DNA of 64,000 bases, taken from assembly GCF_030315685.1 (NCBI RefSeq), contig NZ_JASXSI010000017.1, forward strand, positions 1 through 64,000. Reading direction: 5' to 3'. The notes beneath the pieces are model-generated. The model ran no database searches. It was not told the DNA's origin and worked only from the letters and a program-made list of their open reading frames with translations. Every line of letters starts with the position of its first letter. The first letter of the stretch is position 1. The position numbers were made by a program, and so were the translations under genes. This DNA comes from Gordonia sp. ABSL11-1 (lineage in GTDB: Bacteria; Actinomycetota; Actinomycetes; Mycobacteriales; Mycobacteriaceae). Shown one piece after another: positions 32,337 through 43,719 of this stretch.

Positions 32337-33254
32337 ATGATCGTCGAACTCCCGGACACCTCCACCAATGTCGTGGCCAAGAAGATCGTCGAGGTCCGTG
32401 AATCGGGCGGTGCGATCAGTCTCGGACGCGTCCTGACGCTCGTGGTCTGTGCGGATCACGGTGAGCCCACCGAGGGCGCCATCGAGGCCGCGATCGGCGC
32501 GAGCAGCGAGCATCCGAGTCGCGTGATCGTGGTGTGCCGCGGCGCCCGGGACTCCGAGTCGCGGCTCGACGCCGAGATCCGGGTCGGTGGTGACGCGGGT
32601 GCGTCCGAGGTCGTGGTGCTCACCCTGCAGGGAGATCTGGCGAATCATCCGCGATCGGTGGTCACCCCGTTCCTGTTGCCGGACACCCCGGTGGTCACCT
32701 GGTGGCCGGGCAACGCGCCCGAGGACCCGGCGCGGGATCCGATGGGCACCCTCGGGCGTCGACGGATCCTCGATGCGAGCCGGTCGGCGAATCCGCGGAC
32801 GGTGCTCGCCCGTCGGCTCGCCACCTATGCGCCGGGTGACTCCGACCTCGCATGGACCCAGATCACCCACTGGCGGGCACTGTTGGCATCGGCCGTCGAC
32901 CGACCGCCGCACTCGGCCATCACCGCGGTGGAGGTGACCGGTCCCGGCGACTCCCCCGGCGTCGATCTGCTCGCCGGATGGTTGCGGTCCTCGCTGCAGG
33001 TGCCGACGACCCGCCGCCTGGGAAGCTTCGAGGTGCGACTGATCCGCGAGGACGGCCCCACCGTACTGGCGGTCGACCAGAACAACAACGCGGTGCTCAC
33101 CATGCCCGGCAAACCCGATGGGCGCGTGGCGATGTCGCGACGCGAGTTGCCGCTTCTACTCGCCGAGGAACTGCGGCGGCTCGACATCGACGAGGTGTAC
33201 GAACAGGCGCTGAGCGGGGTGACCGAGATCGAGGTCGACGGAGAGGTGGCGTGA
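32337..33254 (+). CDS. opcA: OpcA: G6PDH assembly/activation protein
   Basis: 305 residues. Family features include the start MIVELPDTSTNVVAKKI, PDTPVVTWWPGNAPEDP near the middle and RRELPLLLAEELRRLD near the end. AGGATGAGCC precedes the ATG. OpcA binds glucose-6-phosphate dehydrogenase and raises its activity in cyanobacteria and actinobacteria. It overlaps pgl by one base (TGATG). Confidence 0.94.
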   Translation: MIVELPDTSTNVVAKKIVEVRESGGAISLGRVLTLVVCADHGEPTEGAIEAAIGASSEHPSRVIVVCRGARDSESRLDAEIRVGGDAGASEVVVLTLQGDLANHPRSVVTPFLLPDTPVVTWWPGNAPEDPARDPMGTLGRRRILDASRSANPRTVLARRLATYAPGDSDLAWTQITHWRALLASAVDRPPHSAITAVEVTGPGDSPGVDLLAGWLRSSLQVPTTRRLGSFEVRLIREDGPTVLAVDQNNNAVLTMPGKPDGRVAMSRRELPLLLAEELRRLDIDEVYEQALSGVTEIEVDGEVA

Positions 33255-33985
33255 TGACCCCGGAGACACTGGTCTTCGACGACAAAGGCGAACTGGTGAC
33301 GACCGCCGCGCGGCGGTTCGTCGATCTGGTGACGCGTGCGCAGTCGGACCACGGTGTGGCCTCGGTCGTGCTGACCGGTGGGAGCAACGGTATCGCGATC
33401 CTGCGCGCCCTCGCCGAGGACAGCGGCGACATCGACTGGGGCCGGGTCGACCTGTTCTGGGGCGACGACCGGTTCGTGCCGGCCGACGACCCGGAACGCA
33501 ACTACGGGCAGGCCCGTGACGCCCTCCTCGACCACGTCCCGGTCGATCCATCACGTGTGCATGCGATGGCGCCGTCCGACGGCGAGTTCGGCGACGACAT
33601 CGACGCCGCGGCCGCCGACTACGCCGGTGTCCTCGAACGATTCGGCGCCGGACGAGTGCCGCACTTCGATCTCCACCTGTTGGGCATGGGCGGCGAGGGA
33701 CACATCAATTCCCTCTTCCCGCACAGCTCGGCCACCGCCGAGACCGAGAAGACCGTTGTCGCCGTCGAGGATTCACCCAAACCACCCGCGCGTCGGATCA
33801 CCCTCACCCTGCCGGTGGTCAATCGCAGCAAGGCGGTCTGGTTCCTCGTGGCCGGTGACGACAAGGCGGAGGCCGTGTCGGCGGCCCACACCGGGGCGCA
33901 TGCCGCCGACTGGCCGTGCGCCGGCGCCCACGGAACCGACGAGACCGTCTGGTTCCTCGACCGCGGTGCCGCCGCGCGTCTCTGA
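33254..33985 (+). CDS. pgl: 6-phosphogluconolactonase
   Basis: 243 residues from ATG in the TGATG junction with opcA. DevB-type motifs: VVLTGGSNGIAILRAL, DLFWGDDRFVPADDPERNYGQ, LLGMGGEGHINSLFP and ARRITLTLPVVN. It hydrolyses the lactone made by Zwf, so all four proteins of the operon's downstream part plus Tkt act in one pathway. Confidence 0.95.
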   Translation: MTPETLVFDDKGELVTTAARRFVDLVTRAQSDHGVASVVLTGGSNGIAILRALAEDSGDIDWGRVDLFWGDDRFVPADDPERNYGQARDALLDHVPVDPSRVHAMAPSDGEFGDDIDAAAADYAGVLERFGAGRVPHFDLHLLGMGGEGHINSLFPHSSATAETEKTVVAVEDSPKPPARRITLTLPVVNRSKAVWFLVAGDDKAEAVSAAHTGAHAADWPCAGAHGTDETVWFLDRGAAARL

Positions 33986-34062
33986 CGCCGCCGACACTGC
34001 GGCTGACCTGCGACGACGGTGGCGTCGGAATGATCTGCGCCCATGGTCGCGTTGCACCGGCC

Positions 34063-34764
34063 ATGCGAGCACTCTGGGTCGTGGCGCACCCCGACGAGGG
34101 GTCCCTCAATCATCACCTGTACCGGTTCGGCAGTGACCTGTTGCGTACGCACGGATGGGATGTCGAGTCCTCGGATCTGTATGCGATGGACTGGGATCCG
34201 ATCCTGCGCGACGAGGGCGGCCCCGACGTCGAGGTCGAGCAGCGAAAACTCCTCGACGCCGATCTCGTCGTCCTGCAGTTCCCGCTCTGGTGGTACGGGA
34301 TGCCCGCGATCATGAAGGGCTGGGTCGACCGGGTCTTCGAAGCCGGTTTCGCCTATGACGTCATCGATCCCGACACCGGTCGGGCCCGGAAGTACGGCGA
34401 CGGCGGACTCGTCGGCCGACGCGCGCTGACGATCGTGACCGCCGGAGACCGGCCCGGCAGCCTCGGCCCACGGGGTATCAGCGGCGATGTCGAGGACGTG
34501 CTGTGGACCACGCTGCACGGCACCCTGTGGTACACGGGCATGCAGGCGCTGCGCCCACATCTCATCACCCGGGCGCGCGATGTCGACAGCACCAAGGTCG
34601 GCGACGTCGAACAGCGGCTGGCCGATCGTCTCGCCGGTGTCGCCGACGAATCCCCGATCCCCTACCTACCACTCGACGAGCGCTACTACGATCACTCGAT
34701 CCGGCTCTGCCCGGAGGTGTCGGTGGGCGCGAGCGGCAATGCCGCACATCGCTTCACCGGGTGA
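34063..34764 (+). CDS. NAD(P)H:quinone reductase, flavodoxin-like fold
   Basis: 233 residues. Flavodoxin-2 family motifs: VVAHPDEGSLNHHL at the start, DADLVVLQFPLWWYGMPAIMKGWVDRVF near residue 70, and LTIVTAGDRPGSLGPRGISGD. This matches MdaB/KefF/NQO1-like FMN or FAD enzymes that reduce quinones by two electrons. It lies 77 bp after pgl, possibly in the same transcript, which would supply NADPH. ATG at 34063 is chosen; an upstream GTG at 34048 is possible. Confidence 0.85.
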   Translation: MRALWVVAHPDEGSLNHHLYRFGSDLLRTHGWDVESSDLYAMDWDPILRDEGGPDVEVEQRKLLDADLVVLQFPLWWYGMPAIMKGWVDRVFEAGFAYDVIDPDTGRARKYGDGGLVGRRALTIVTAGDRPGSLGPRGISGDVEDVLWTTLHGTLWYTGMQALRPHLITRARDVDSTKVGDVEQRLADRLAGVADESPIPYLPLDERYYDHSIRLCPEVSVGASGNAAHRFTG

Positions 34765-34788
34765 CCCGCTCGCGGGCTCGCGTCCCGG

Positions 34789-34828
34789 GGTCCGCATCCC
34801 GGGGTCCCGAGGTCCGCATCCCGGGGTC
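34789..34828. repeat. 22-bp-period direct repeat before the IS element
   Basis: GGTCCGCATCCCGGGGTC occurs at 34789-34806 and again at 34811-34828, exact over 18 bp. A partial third copy lies just upstream. It sits between the quinone reductase gene and the IS element. Confidence 0.85.
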
Positions 34829-34849
34829 TGCGACGACGGCGCTAGCCGA

Positions 34850-34859
34850 GCGCTAGCCG
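34850..34859. repeat. Left target-site duplication of the IS element
   Basis: GCGCTAGCCG immediately precedes the left terminal repeat and recurs at 36107-36116 immediately after the right one. A further copy of the same 10-mer lies one base upstream (34839-34848). Confidence 0.9.
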
Positions 34860-36106
34860 CAATACCGTTCAGTTAAGCTTGCAAGGGTGTAGTTTGGATG
34901 TATGCCTCGTGCTGGGTGGGTGAAGCCTGAGTCGGATCGTCGGTTGTCGGATGTGGTGTCGGTGGGGGTGTTGACGCGGACTTTTCCGCCGGGTCTGGTG
35001 GATGAGGTGGTTGCGGAGGCGGGTCGGACCGAGGTGCGTTCGCGGGCGTTGCCCGCGCGGGTGATGGCGTACTTCTCGATCGGGATGGCGCTGTATGCCG
35101 AGGGCTCGTATGAGGATGTGTTGTCCCAGCTCACCGATGGTTTGTCGTGGGCGTCGGGGTGGCGGGAGACGTATCGTCCGCCGAGTAAGTCGGCGATCTT
35201 TCAGGCCCGGACCCGGTTGGGATCGGCGCCGGTGAAGGCGTTGTTCGAGCGGGTCGCACGGCCGTTGGGCACGGCGACGACGCCGGGGGTGTGGTTGGCG
35301 GGACGGCGGCTGGTCGCCGTCGATGGCACGTGCCTGGACGTGGCTGATACCGAGGTCAACGACGAGTACTTCGGCCGGCCGGGGGTGAGCAAGGGCGAAC
35401 GATCGGCGTTCCCGATGGCGCGGATGGTGGCGCTCGCCGAATGTGGCACGCATGGGATCTTCGCGGCCGCGGTGGGCACCTACTCTCAGTCCGAGGCGGT
35501 GCTGATCGACACCCTTCTACCTCGTTTGCAGCCGGGGATGCTGGTCACCGCCGATCGTGGAGTGTTCTCGTATGCATTGTGGCGCAAGGCCATAGCTACC
35601 GGCGCAGATCTGTTGTGGCGGGTGCGGACCGACCAGACGGGGCCGAATCCGCGCCATGTCAAGGATTTGCCGGACCGATCCTGGCTCGCCGAGCTGCGGC
35701 AGACACATTCAGCCCAGGCGCGGCACGCGGAACCGATGATGGTGCGGGTCATCGACTACACCATTGACGACGGGCGCGATAATCCTGAGCAGTACCGGCT
35801 GCTGACCACGCTGCTCGACCCGGACGAGGTCAGTGCGGTCGACCTGGCTGCCGCCTACACCGAGCGATGGGAGATCGAGATCGCCTTCGACGAACTCAAA
35901 ACCCACCAACGCGGACCACGCACCGTGCTGCGGTCGAAATCACCCGATCTGGTACTGCAAGAGATCTGGGGGCACCTGTGCTGTCACTACGCGATCCGGT
36001 CGCTCATGGTCGAGGCCGCCGACCACGCCGGCCACGACCCTGACCGAGTCAGTTTCGTTGCAGCACTGCGGATTACCCGGCAGTCACCCTTAAATGAACG
36101 GCATTG
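34860..36106 (+). mobile_element. IS4-family insertion sequence, 1,247 bp, apparently complete
   Basis: Left end CAATACCGTTCAGTTAAG and, read on the other strand, right end CAATGCCGTTCATTTAAG match at 16 of 18 bases, giving terminal inverted repeats. Exact 10-bp direct repeats (GCGCTAGCCG) flank it, in the range known for IS4-family elements. One transposase gene fills the element. It lies downstream of the quinone reductase gene and against the stop codon of ppc. Intact ends, target duplication and open transposase suggest a recent insertion. Confidence 0.93.
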
Positions 36107-36113
36107 GCGCTAG
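34902..36113 (+). CDS. IS4-family DDE transposase
   Basis: 403 residues. DDE core: first Asp in [12 protein letters not shown] (about 143), second in [11 protein letters not shown] (about 208), and the IS4 signature Y-(2)-R-(3)-E-(6)-K in [15 protein letters not shown] near residue 325. The reading frame has no stop inside the element: it passes through the right terminal repeat (ending ...LNERHW) and stops at TAG 36111-36113 in the target duplication. Codon use is less GC-biased than in neighbours. The last four bases overlap the ppc end on the other strand. Confidence 0.93.
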   Translation: MPRAGWVKPESDRRLSDVVSVGVLTRTFPPGLVDEVVAEAGRTEVRSRALPARVMAYFSIGMALYAEGSYEDVLSQLTDGLSWASGWRETYRPPSKSAIFQARTRLGSAPVKALFERVARPLGTATTPGVWLAGRRLVAVDGTCLDVADTEVNDEYFGRPGVSKGERSAFPMARMVALAECGTHGIFAAAVGTYSQSEAVLIDTLLPRLQPGMLVTADRGVFSYALWRKAIATGADLLWRVRTDQTGPNPRHVKDLPDRSWLAELRQTHSAQARHAEPMMVRVIDYTIDDGRDNPEQYRLLTTLLDPDEVSAVDLAAAYTERWEIEIAFDELKTHQRGPRTVLRSKSPDLVLQEIWGHLCCHYAIRSLMVEAADHAGHDPDRVSFVAALRITRQSPLNERHWR

Positions 36114-36116
36114 CCG
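36107..36116. repeat. Right target-site duplication of the IS element
   Basis: GCGCTAGCCG, identical to 34850-34859. It includes the ppc stop codon (minus strand, 36110-36112) and the transposase stop codon (plus strand, 36111-36113). Confidence 0.9.
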
Positions 36117-38953
36117 GAGTTCCGCAAGGCGGTCGCCAGGCCGTTCATGGTCAGCTGAATGCCGCGACGCACGCGGGGTTCGTCGTCGCCGGCGCGGAAT
36201 CGTCGCAGCAACTCCACCTGCAGCAGGTTCAGCGGCTCCAGGTACGGGAAGCGGTTGTACACGGAGCGTTTGAGCGCGGCGTTGTCGGAGAGCAGATCGT
36301 CGGTGCCGGTGATCCTCGAGTACATCCCGATGGTGCGTTCGTGCTCCTCGACGATCATCCCGAACACGGTGTCCCGCAACGTTTCGTCAGGCACGAGCTG
36401 TGCATAGCGATGCGCGAGACCCATGTCGGACTTGGCGAGCACCTGTGCCATGTTGGACATGACCGTGCGGAAGAACGGCCACTCCTCGTAGTAGCGGCGC
36501 AGCGTCTCCAGGCGCTGCTCGTCGTCACCGACCCACTGCTCGAACGCGGCGCCGGTGCCGTACCAGCCAGGGAGCATGACGCGCGACTGGGTCCACGACA
36601 GCACCCACGGGATCGCTCGCAGATCCGAGATCTTCTCGGTCTGCTTGCGTGATGCCGGTCGGCTGCCGATGTTGAGCGCACCGATCTCCGACAGCGGCGT
36701 CGAGGTGGTGAAGTACTCGACGAACCCGGGCGTCTCGTGGACCAGAGCGCTGTAGGCGGCGCGTGCGAGCGCCGCGATCTCGTCCATGATCCGGTAGGCG
36801 TCCTCGGAGTCGTCACCGAGACCCTCCACGTCGAGCAGCGACGACTCGATGGTGGCGGCCAGCAACGTCTCCAGATTGCGTTCGGCCAGTACGGGTTCGG
36901 CGTACTTCGCGGCGATGATCTCGCCCTGCTCGGTGATCCGTAGCGAACCCTGTACGGCACCGGGCGGCTGGGCGAGGATGGCGTCGTAACTGGGTCCGCC
37001 ACCGCGGCCGACGGTCCCGCCGCGTCCGTGGAACAGCCGCAGTCGTATGCCTGCCTTCGTCGCGGCCTCGACGAGATCGAGCTCACCGCGATAGAGCGCC
37101 CAGTTGGCGGCCATGTAGCCGCCGTCCTTGTTGGAGTCCGAATATCCGAGCATGACCTCCTGCATGCCGGACTGCCCGTCGACGAGATCGCGGTAGAGCG
37201 GGATGTCCAGCGCGGCGAGCAACGTCTCGGCGCCCTGCTGCAGGTCCTCGATCGTCTCGAACAGGGGCACGATCCGCACCGTGGACGTCAGCCTGCCGGT
37301 GTCGCCGTCGATGTCGATCAGACCGGCTTCCTTCAACAGGATCATCGGTTCGAGCATGTCGCTGACCGAGGTACACATGCTGATCACGTAGTTCGGCACC
37401 GCCTGCGGCCCGAAGGTGTCGACCGCGCGTGCGGCGGCACGGACGATGTTCAGCTCCTTCGTCGCGAGTTCGCTGAGTGTCGCGTCCGGGCGGGTCAGCG
37501 GGCGCCGCGCACCCAGTTCGGCCGTGAGTATCTCGACCCGCTCCGACTCATCGAGGGACGCATAGTCCGGATGGACACCGGCCCAGGCGAGCAACTCCGC
37601 GATCACTTCCTCGTGCATGTCGGAGTTCTGCCGCATGTCGAGCCCGGACAGATTGAACCCGAAGGTCCGCACACTCTCCCGCAGACGCAGCAGCCGATCG
37701 TCGGCGATGGTGTCGTCGCGGTTGTCCCGCAATGCGGTGTCGATGATGTCGAGGTCGCCGAGCAGCTCGCCGGCCGCCGCGTACGGTGTCCGGCCGTCGA
37801 CGAGGAACAGGTCGTTCGACGACAGGAAGTCGGCGTCGAACATGCGGTTGGCGGTCGCGGCGAGTCGGGATCGGATGTGGCGCAGTGCCGCCCGGAACGG
37901 TTCGTCGGCGGCCGGGTCGTCGGCGGTGACGTCGGCCAATTCCAGCAGGGCGTCCGAGGTGTCGATCAGCCGCGAGGACATGCTCAATTCCTCGGCCAGG
38001 TTCTCGAGTTCGGCCAGGTGATGACCGACCGCCGTCTCGGCGGCGAGCGTCGTCGCCATCGCGACGATCTCGTCGGTCACATACGGATTGCCGTCACGGT
38101 CGCCGCCGATCCATGAACCCATCCGCAGCATCGGGTCGTCGGCGAGTCCGGCCTCCGGATACGCGGCGCGCAGGGCCGCCCGCACCGCGGTGTTGATCCG
38201 CGGGACCACCTCGAAGAACGAGGCATCGTAATACCTCAGGCCCGACCGGATCTCGTCCTGGATGGTCAGGCGCTCCAGGCGGATAAGCGCGGTCTGCCAC
38301 AGGGTGAGGATCTGACGCCGGATACCCTCGGTGACCTCGGCATCCTCGTCGGGAGTCAGCTCGGTCCGGCCGCGGAACCGCATCAGCTCGGTGATGCGGT
38401 TCTGCGCCTCGAAGATCGTCCGGCGGCGTGTCTCGGTCGGATGGGCGGTGATGACCGGGACCACCGCCGCATCCGCCAGCGCGTCACCCACCTCGGCATC
38501 CGACAGCCCGGCGGCTGCGAGCTTGGCGTACGTCGCCGCGAGACTGCTGTCCTGCGGCGGATCCCCGGCGCGTACATGGATCGCTCGGCGACGCTCACGA
38601 TGGATGTCCTCTGCGAGGTTCGCCAGCAGACCGAAGTTGGTGAATGCCCGGATGACCGGCAGCGCGACACCGATCTCGAGGTCGGCGAAGAGATCGGCGA
38701 GGTCATCGCGGTCGATCTCGGAGCGACGGATCCGGAACGCAGCGACGCGCGCGTTCTCCACGAGGTCGAACACCTCGGCCCCCGAATGCTCCCGCACGAC
38801 GTCACCGAGGATGCCGCCGAGGAGCCGGATGTCCTCGCGCAAGGGTTCGGTCAGTGCACGACCCTCGTCGTCGACGGTGATGTGATCGACGATGGAGATC
38901 GACGGTCGCCAGTCAGCGGCACCGACGGACGGGGCCGGGATCGAATCGCTCAT
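36110..38953 (-). CDS. ppc: Phosphoenolpyruvate carboxylase
   Basis: 947 residues, full length. Catalytic His in [30 protein letters not shown] loop, [17 protein letters not shown], and a C-terminal [22 protein letters not shown] ending in RNSG. It makes oxaloacetate from PEP and bicarbonate. Its stop codon lies 3 bp from the IS element and inside the target duplication, so the protein was not changed by the insertion. Any natural terminator beyond the stop has been moved about 1.26 kb away. It lies downstream of secG in the glycolytic run. Confidence 0.97.
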   Translation of the reverse strand: MSDSIPAPSVGAADWRPSISIVDHITVDDEGRALTEPLREDIRLLGGILGDVVREHSGAEVFDLVENARVAAFRIRRSEIDRDDLADLFADLEIGVALPVIRAFTNFGLLANLAEDIHRERRRAIHVRAGDPPQDSSLAATYAKLAAAGLSDAEVGDALADAAVVPVITAHPTETRRRTIFEAQNRITELMRFRGRTELTPDEDAEVTEGIRRQILTLWQTALIRLERLTIQDEIRSGLRYYDASFFEVVPRINTAVRAALRAAYPEAGLADDPMLRMGSWIGGDRDGNPYVTDEIVAMATTLAAETAVGHHLAELENLAEELSMSSRLIDTSDALLELADVTADDPAADEPFRAALRHIRSRLAATANRMFDADFLSSNDLFLVDGRTPYAAAGELLGDLDIIDTALRDNRDDTIADDRLLRLRESVRTFGFNLSGLDMRQNSDMHEEVIAELLAWAGVHPDYASLDESERVEILTAELGARRPLTRPDATLSELATKELNIVRAAARAVDTFGPQAVPNYVISMCTSVSDMLEPMILLKEAGLIDIDGDTGRLTSTVRIVPLFETIEDLQQGAETLLAALDIPLYRDLVDGQSGMQEVMLGYSDSNKDGGYMAANWALYRGELDLVEAATKAGIRLRLFHGRGGTVGRGGGPSYDAILAQPPGAVQGSLRITEQGEIIAAKYAEPVLAERNLETLLAATIESSLLDVEGLGDDSEDAYRIMDEIAALARAAYSALVHETPGFVEYFTTSTPLSEIGALNIGSRPASRKQTEKISDLRAIPWVLSWTQSRVMLPGWYGTGAAFEQWVGDDEQRLETLRRYYEEWPFFRTVMSNMAQVLAKSDMGLAHRYAQLVPDETLRDTVFGMIVEEHERTIGMYSRITGTDDLLSDNAALKRSVYNRFPYLEPLNLLQVELLRRFRAGDDEPRVRRGIQLTMNGLATALRNSG

Positions 38954-39156
38954 GGGTCCAGTATCCCGGCATACCCGGGCTGTAGCATCTCGGGGCCGTC
39001 GACCGTGATTGTCGTACGCGCCCGCCGATCCAGGCGCAACTGCACCGCCCGAGCGCTCGATCCGGCCCGATGTGTCAGCACTGCCGGACGGCGTCCGCGA
39101 CGCACCCTGCGTGGGTCACCGGCAGCCCATGATGCCCCGAGAGGTCGGCGAGTGGC
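38954..39156. promoter_or_regulatory. secG-ppc intergenic region
   Basis: 203 bp without a visible gene, likely to hold a ppc promoter. GATACT lies six bases before the ppc ATG and could serve as a -10 box for a near-leaderless transcript; no ribosome site is clear. Confidence 0.45.
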
Positions 39157-39390
39157 TCAGGAGAGCTTGATGTCGATCCCGATGCCGATGATGAAGATGA
39201 ACCAGATCAGTCCGACGAAGATAGTGAGCCGGTCGAGGTTGCGCTCGACGACGCTCGAGCCGGACAGGCTCGACTGGACACCGCCACCGAACAGGGAGGA
39301 CAGACCTCCGCCCTTGCCGCGGTGCAGCAACACCAGCACCACCATCAACACACTGGTGATGACCAATCCGATGTCGAGTGCGAGCTTCAC
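39157..39390 (-). CDS. secG: SecG preprotein translocase subunit
   Basis: 77 residues with two membrane helices (about 3-22 and 55-73) joined by a Gly/Ser-rich loop, LLHRGKGGGLSSLFGGGVQSS, which is diagnostic for SecG. It works with SecYE in protein export. Position after tpiA and before ppc is the usual actinobacterial order. Confidence 0.95.
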   Translation of the reverse strand: MKLALDIGLVITSVLMVVLVLLHRGKGGGLSSLFGGGVQSSLSGSSVVERNLDRLTIFVGLIWFIFIIGIGIDIKLS

Positions 39391-39421
39391 GTGTAGTCAG
39401 TCCTGTTCGTCGGTGCATGCA

Positions 39422-39488
39422 ACTGTGGCAGGTCATGCCGCTACGGGGCGTCTGGACGACTACCGCCTCGGGCACAACCTGCCACAGT
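39422..39488 (-). promoter_or_regulatory. Long inverted repeat in the secG leader
   Basis: ACTGTGGCAGGT (39422-39433) and ACCTGCCACAGT (39477-39488) are a perfect 12-bp inverted repeat separated by 43 bases, lying between the tpiA stop and the secG start. It could be a tpiA terminator, a leader hairpin of secG, or paired protein sites. Confidence 0.6.
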
Positions 39489-39529
39489 CTACGCGTTCTT
39501 CGACCAGGCTCAGGGAGCCGGGTGAATCG

Positions 39530-40315
39530 TCACGGGAGGGGGCCGCCGGCCGCGATGGCCGACAGGCTCGCGAACTCGTCGGACTTCAGTGAGGCCCCAC
39601 CCACGAGCGCGCCGTCGACGTCAGTCTGTCCGACGATGTCGCCGACGTTCTTGGCGTTCACCGATCCGCCGTACAGAACACGTACCGACGCCGCGGTCGC
39701 CGCGTCGGCAATCTCCCCGATCGCGCCGCGGACCGCCGAACACACCTCCTGGGCGTCAGCAGCGCTCGCCACCCGGCCGGTGCCGATGGCCCACACCGGT
39801 TCGTACGCGATGACGACCTTGCCGATCTCCTCAGCCGACAGACCTGCGAGGGAGCCCTTCAGCTGGGTGACGTTGTGATCGACGTGTTCCCCGGCCTCGC
39901 GGATGTCGAGTCCCTCGCCGATGCACACGATCGGTGTCAGACCGTGCTTCAGTGCCGCCTTGGTCTTGGCGAGCACGACCTCGTCGGTCTCACCGTGCAT
40001 GGTGCGGCGCTCCGAATGTCCGACGACCACGTAGGTGCATCCCAGCTTGGCCAGGAACGCACCGCTGATCTCCCCGGTGTACGCGCCCGAGTCGTGGGCC
40101 GACACGTCCTGCGCACCGTAGGTGAGCAGTAGCTTGTCGCCGTCGACGACGGTCTGCACGCTCCGGATGTCGGTGAACGGCGGGATGACCGTGACATCGA
40201 CCTTGTCGAAGTACTTCGCCGGCAACGCGAACGCGATCTTCTGGACGAGCGCGATCGCCTCCAGATGATTCAGGTTCATCTTCCAGTTGCCCGCGATCAG
40301 CGGTTTGCGCGCCAT
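39530..40315 (-). CDS. tpiA: Triosephosphate isomerase
   Basis: 261 residues from the ATG in the TGATG junction with pgk. AGNWKMN (substrate Lys), VVVGHSERR (His), the catalytic Glu in [15 protein letters not shown], and the phosphate loop [11 protein letters not shown]. It interconverts dihydroxyacetone phosphate and glyceraldehyde-3-phosphate. Confidence 0.97.
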   Translation of the reverse strand: MARKPLIAGNWKMNLNHLEAIALVQKIAFALPAKYFDKVDVTVIPPFTDIRSVQTVVDGDKLLLTYGAQDVSAHDSGAYTGEISGAFLAKLGCTYVVVGHSERRTMHGETDEVVLAKTKAALKHGLTPIVCIGEGLDIREAGEHVDHNVTQLKGSLAGLSAEEIGKVVIAYEPVWAIGTGRVASAADAQEVCSAVRGAIGEIADAATAASVRVLYGGSVNAKNVGDIVGQTDVDGALVGGASLKSDEFASLSAIAAGGPLP

Positions 40316-41526
40316 CAGCTCTCCAGCACTTTCAGTCCGGGCAATTCCTTGCCCTCGAGATACTCCAGCGACGCGCCGCCGCCGGTCGAGATGTGCGAGA
40401 AATCGGAATCCGGAATTCCCAGAGTACGCACCGCGGCGGCCGAATCGCCGCCGCCGACCACCGTGAAGGCACCGCCCTTGGTGGTGGCCGCGATGGCCTC
40501 GGCGACCCCACGGGTGCCCGCGGAGAACTTCTCGAACTCGAAGACACCCGACGGGCCGTTCCAGAAGATGGTCTCTGCGCCAGAGAGCACCGCGGCGAAC
40601 CGCTTGACCGACTCCGGACCGATGTCCAGACCCATCCAGCCGTCCGGGATCTCGTCGACCGGAACGGTCTTCGCCTCGGCGTCCGCGGCGAACGCATCGG
40701 CCACGACGACGTCGACCGGCAGCCGGATCACGTCCCCGAATTGCTCGAGCAGGTTCTTGCACACGTCGATCTGGCCTTCCTGCAGTAACGACGTCCCCAC
40801 CGAATGCCCTTGTGCAGCAAGGAAGGTGAACGCCATACCGCCACCGATCACCAGGGTGTCGACCTTCGGTGCCAGCGCCTCGATCACGCCGAGCTTGTCC
40901 GACACCTTGGAGCCGCCGAGCACCACCGCGTAGGGCCGCGACACCTCGTGGGTGAGTTTGGACAACACGTCCACCTCGGCCTCGACCAGGGTGCCGGCGA
41001 AGTGCGGCAGCAGCTTGGCGACGTCGTACACCGACGCCTGCTTGCGGTGCACCACACCGAAGCCGTCGGAGACGAAGGCCCCGTCCTCCCCCACGAGTTC
41101 GACGAGCGCCGCGGCGAGCGACTCGCGCTCGGCGTCGTCCTTGGAGGTCTCGCGGGGGTCGAAGCGAACGTTCTCCAGCAGGAGCACGTCGCCATCGGTG
41201 AGGCCCTCCGCCCGAGCGAGGGCGTCGCTCCCGACGACATCCCCGGCGAGTTGGACGTTGCGACCGAGTTCCTCGCCCAGTCGCGCCGCCACCGGCGCCA
41301 GTGAGAACTTCGGATCCGGTTCGCCCTTCGGACGTCCGAGGTGCGCGGTGATGATCACCTTCGCGCCCGCCTCGATCAGGGCCGACAGGGTCGGTACGGA
41401 GGCCAGGATGCGGCCCGGGTCGGTGATCGTCGATCCGTCGAGCGGAACGTTGAAATCCGACCGGACCAGCACTCCCCGCCCCGAAACTCCTTCGGCGAGA
41501 AGGTCTTTCAGTGTGGGTACGCCCAT
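40315..41526 (-). CDS. pgk: Phosphoglycerate kinase
   Basis: 403 residues. N-terminal [13 protein letters not shown], the substrate His in [10 protein letters not shown], and the nucleotide loop [17 protein letters not shown]; two-lobe kinase of normal length. It makes ATP from 1,3-bisphosphoglycerate. It lies 33 bp after gap and overlaps tpiA by one base. Confidence 0.97.
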   Translation of the reverse strand: MGVPTLKDLLAEGVSGRGVLVRSDFNVPLDGSTITDPGRILASVPTLSALIEAGAKVIITAHLGRPKGEPDPKFSLAPVAARLGEELGRNVQLAGDVVGSDALARAEGLTDGDVLLLENVRFDPRETSKDDAERESLAAALVELVGEDGAFVSDGFGVVHRKQASVYDVAKLLPHFAGTLVEAEVDVLSKLTHEVSRPYAVVLGGSKVSDKLGVIEALAPKVDTLVIGGGMAFTFLAAQGHSVGTSLLQEGQIDVCKNLLEQFGDVIRLPVDVVVADAFAADAEAKTVPVDEIPDGWMGLDIGPESVKRFAAVLSGAETIFWNGPSGVFEFEKFSAGTRGVAEAIAATTKGGAFTVVGGGDSAAAVRTLGIPDSDFSHISTGGGASLEYLEGKELPGLKVLES

Positions 41527-41559
41527 GATGGCGTTGCTCCTAGCGGTTCGGGGATTCGA

Positions 41560-42597
<1,038 letters not shown>

Positions 42598-42630
42598 TCA
42601 TCATCAAGGCCTGCGGCCGCCGAACGTGGC

Positions 42631-42648
42631 ACGTCCACGGTCGTGGAC
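42631..42648. promoter_or_regulatory. Perfect palindrome upstream of gap, candidate operator
   Basis: CGTCCACG-GT-CGTGGACG is an 8-bp perfect inverted repeat with a 2-base spacer, 55-72 bases upstream of the gap start. Compact symmetry of this kind suits a dimeric regulator. No regulator can be named. Confidence 0.55.
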
Positions 42649-42735
42649 GAGCCCACGGCCCACTTCAGCCTAGTAGGAGGACCCCGGAAGGGCATCCAAA
42701 GGGTGCGTTTCCGGTCTGCGCTGCACGCGCAGGTC

Positions 42736-43719
42736 TCACGCCTCGTCGAGTAGGTCGGAGGTGACCGCCGATTCCGTGTCCGGGATGCCGTCGGTCCGGG
42801 CCTTCTTGTCCGCCATCGACAGGAGCCGACGGATACGACCCGCGACGGCGTCCTTGGTCATCGGCGGATCGGCGAGTTGGCCGAGTTCCTCGAGCGATGC
42901 CTGGCGATGGGTGATCCGGAGTTGCCCCGCGGCCACGAGGTGATCGGGCACCTCGTCGCCGAGGATGTCCAGCGCGCGCTCCACCCGTGCTGCTGCGGCG
43001 ACGGCAGCACGCGCGGACCGACGCAGGTTGGCGTCGTCGAAGTTGGCCAGCCGGTTGGCGGTCGCCCGCACCTCGCGACGCATCCGCCGTTCCTCCCAGA
43101 CGAGCCGGGTGTCATGGGCTCCCATCCTCGTCAGCAGCGCGCCGATGGCCTCGCCGTCGCGGATGACGACGCGGTCGGCGCCGCGGACCTCGCGCGCCTT
43201 CGCCGAGACCCCGAGGCGACGGGCAGCACCGACGAGCGCGAGCGCCGCCTCCGGTCCGGGGCAACTGACCTCGAGGGCCGACGAGCGGCCGGGCTCGGTG
43301 AGTGACCCGTGCGCGAGAAACGCACCGCGCCAAGCGGCTTCCGCATCGGCAACGCTGCCGCCGACGACCTGTGCGGGCAGACCGCGCACGGGTCGGCCGC
43401 GGAGGTCGAGAAGTCCGGTCTGCCGGGCGAGACCCTCGCCGTCCTTGGTGACCCGGACGATGTAGCGCGCACCCTTGCGGATGCCACCGCTGCGCAGGAC
43501 GTGGACGTCCGAGCCGTAGCCGTACAGATCGAAGATCTCGCGACGCAACCGACGCGCGACGTTCCCCATGTCCACCTCGGCCTCGACGACCACACGGCCT
43601 GCCACGATGTGCAGTCCGCCGGCGAACCGCAGCAGGGCCGACACCTCGGCCTTGCGGCAACTCACCTGGGTCACGGTCAGCCGCGAGAGCTCATCCTTCA
43701 CCGCCGCGGTCATCGCCAC
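42736..43719 (-). CDS. whiA: WhiA: sporulation/division regulator
   Basis: 327 residues from GTG ([14 protein letters not shown]). An N-terminal LAGLIDADG-like homing-endonuclease fold without its catalytic residues leads to a C-terminal helix-turn-helix ([30 protein letters not shown]). Actinobacterial WhiA controls cell-division and growth genes. GTG 43719 has an AGGAGG ten bases upstream; ATG 43713 is a close alternative. The site upstream is itself duplicated. It follows yvcK after about 200 bp. Confidence 0.93.
   Translation of the reverse strand: MAMTAAVKDELSRLTVTQVSCRKAEVSALLRFAGGLHIVAGRVVVEAEVDMGNVARRLRREIFDLYGYGSDVHVLRSGGIRKGARYIVRVTKDGEGLARQTGLLDLRGRPVRGLPAQVVGGSVADAEAAWRGAFLAHGSLTEPGRSSALEVSCPGPEAALALVGAARRLGVSAKAREVRGADRVVIRDGEAIGALLTRMGAHDTRLVWEERRMRREVRATANRLANFDDANLRRSARAAVAAAARVERALDILGDEVPDHLVAAGQLRITHRQASLEELGQLADPPMTKDAVAGRIRRLLSMADKKARTDGIPDTESAVTSDLLDEA

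Noticed and set aside
39116..39500. tRNA or structured RNA gene near secG
   Set aside because: The inverted repeat lacks a T-loop sequence and cloverleaf; kept only as a regulatory repeat.
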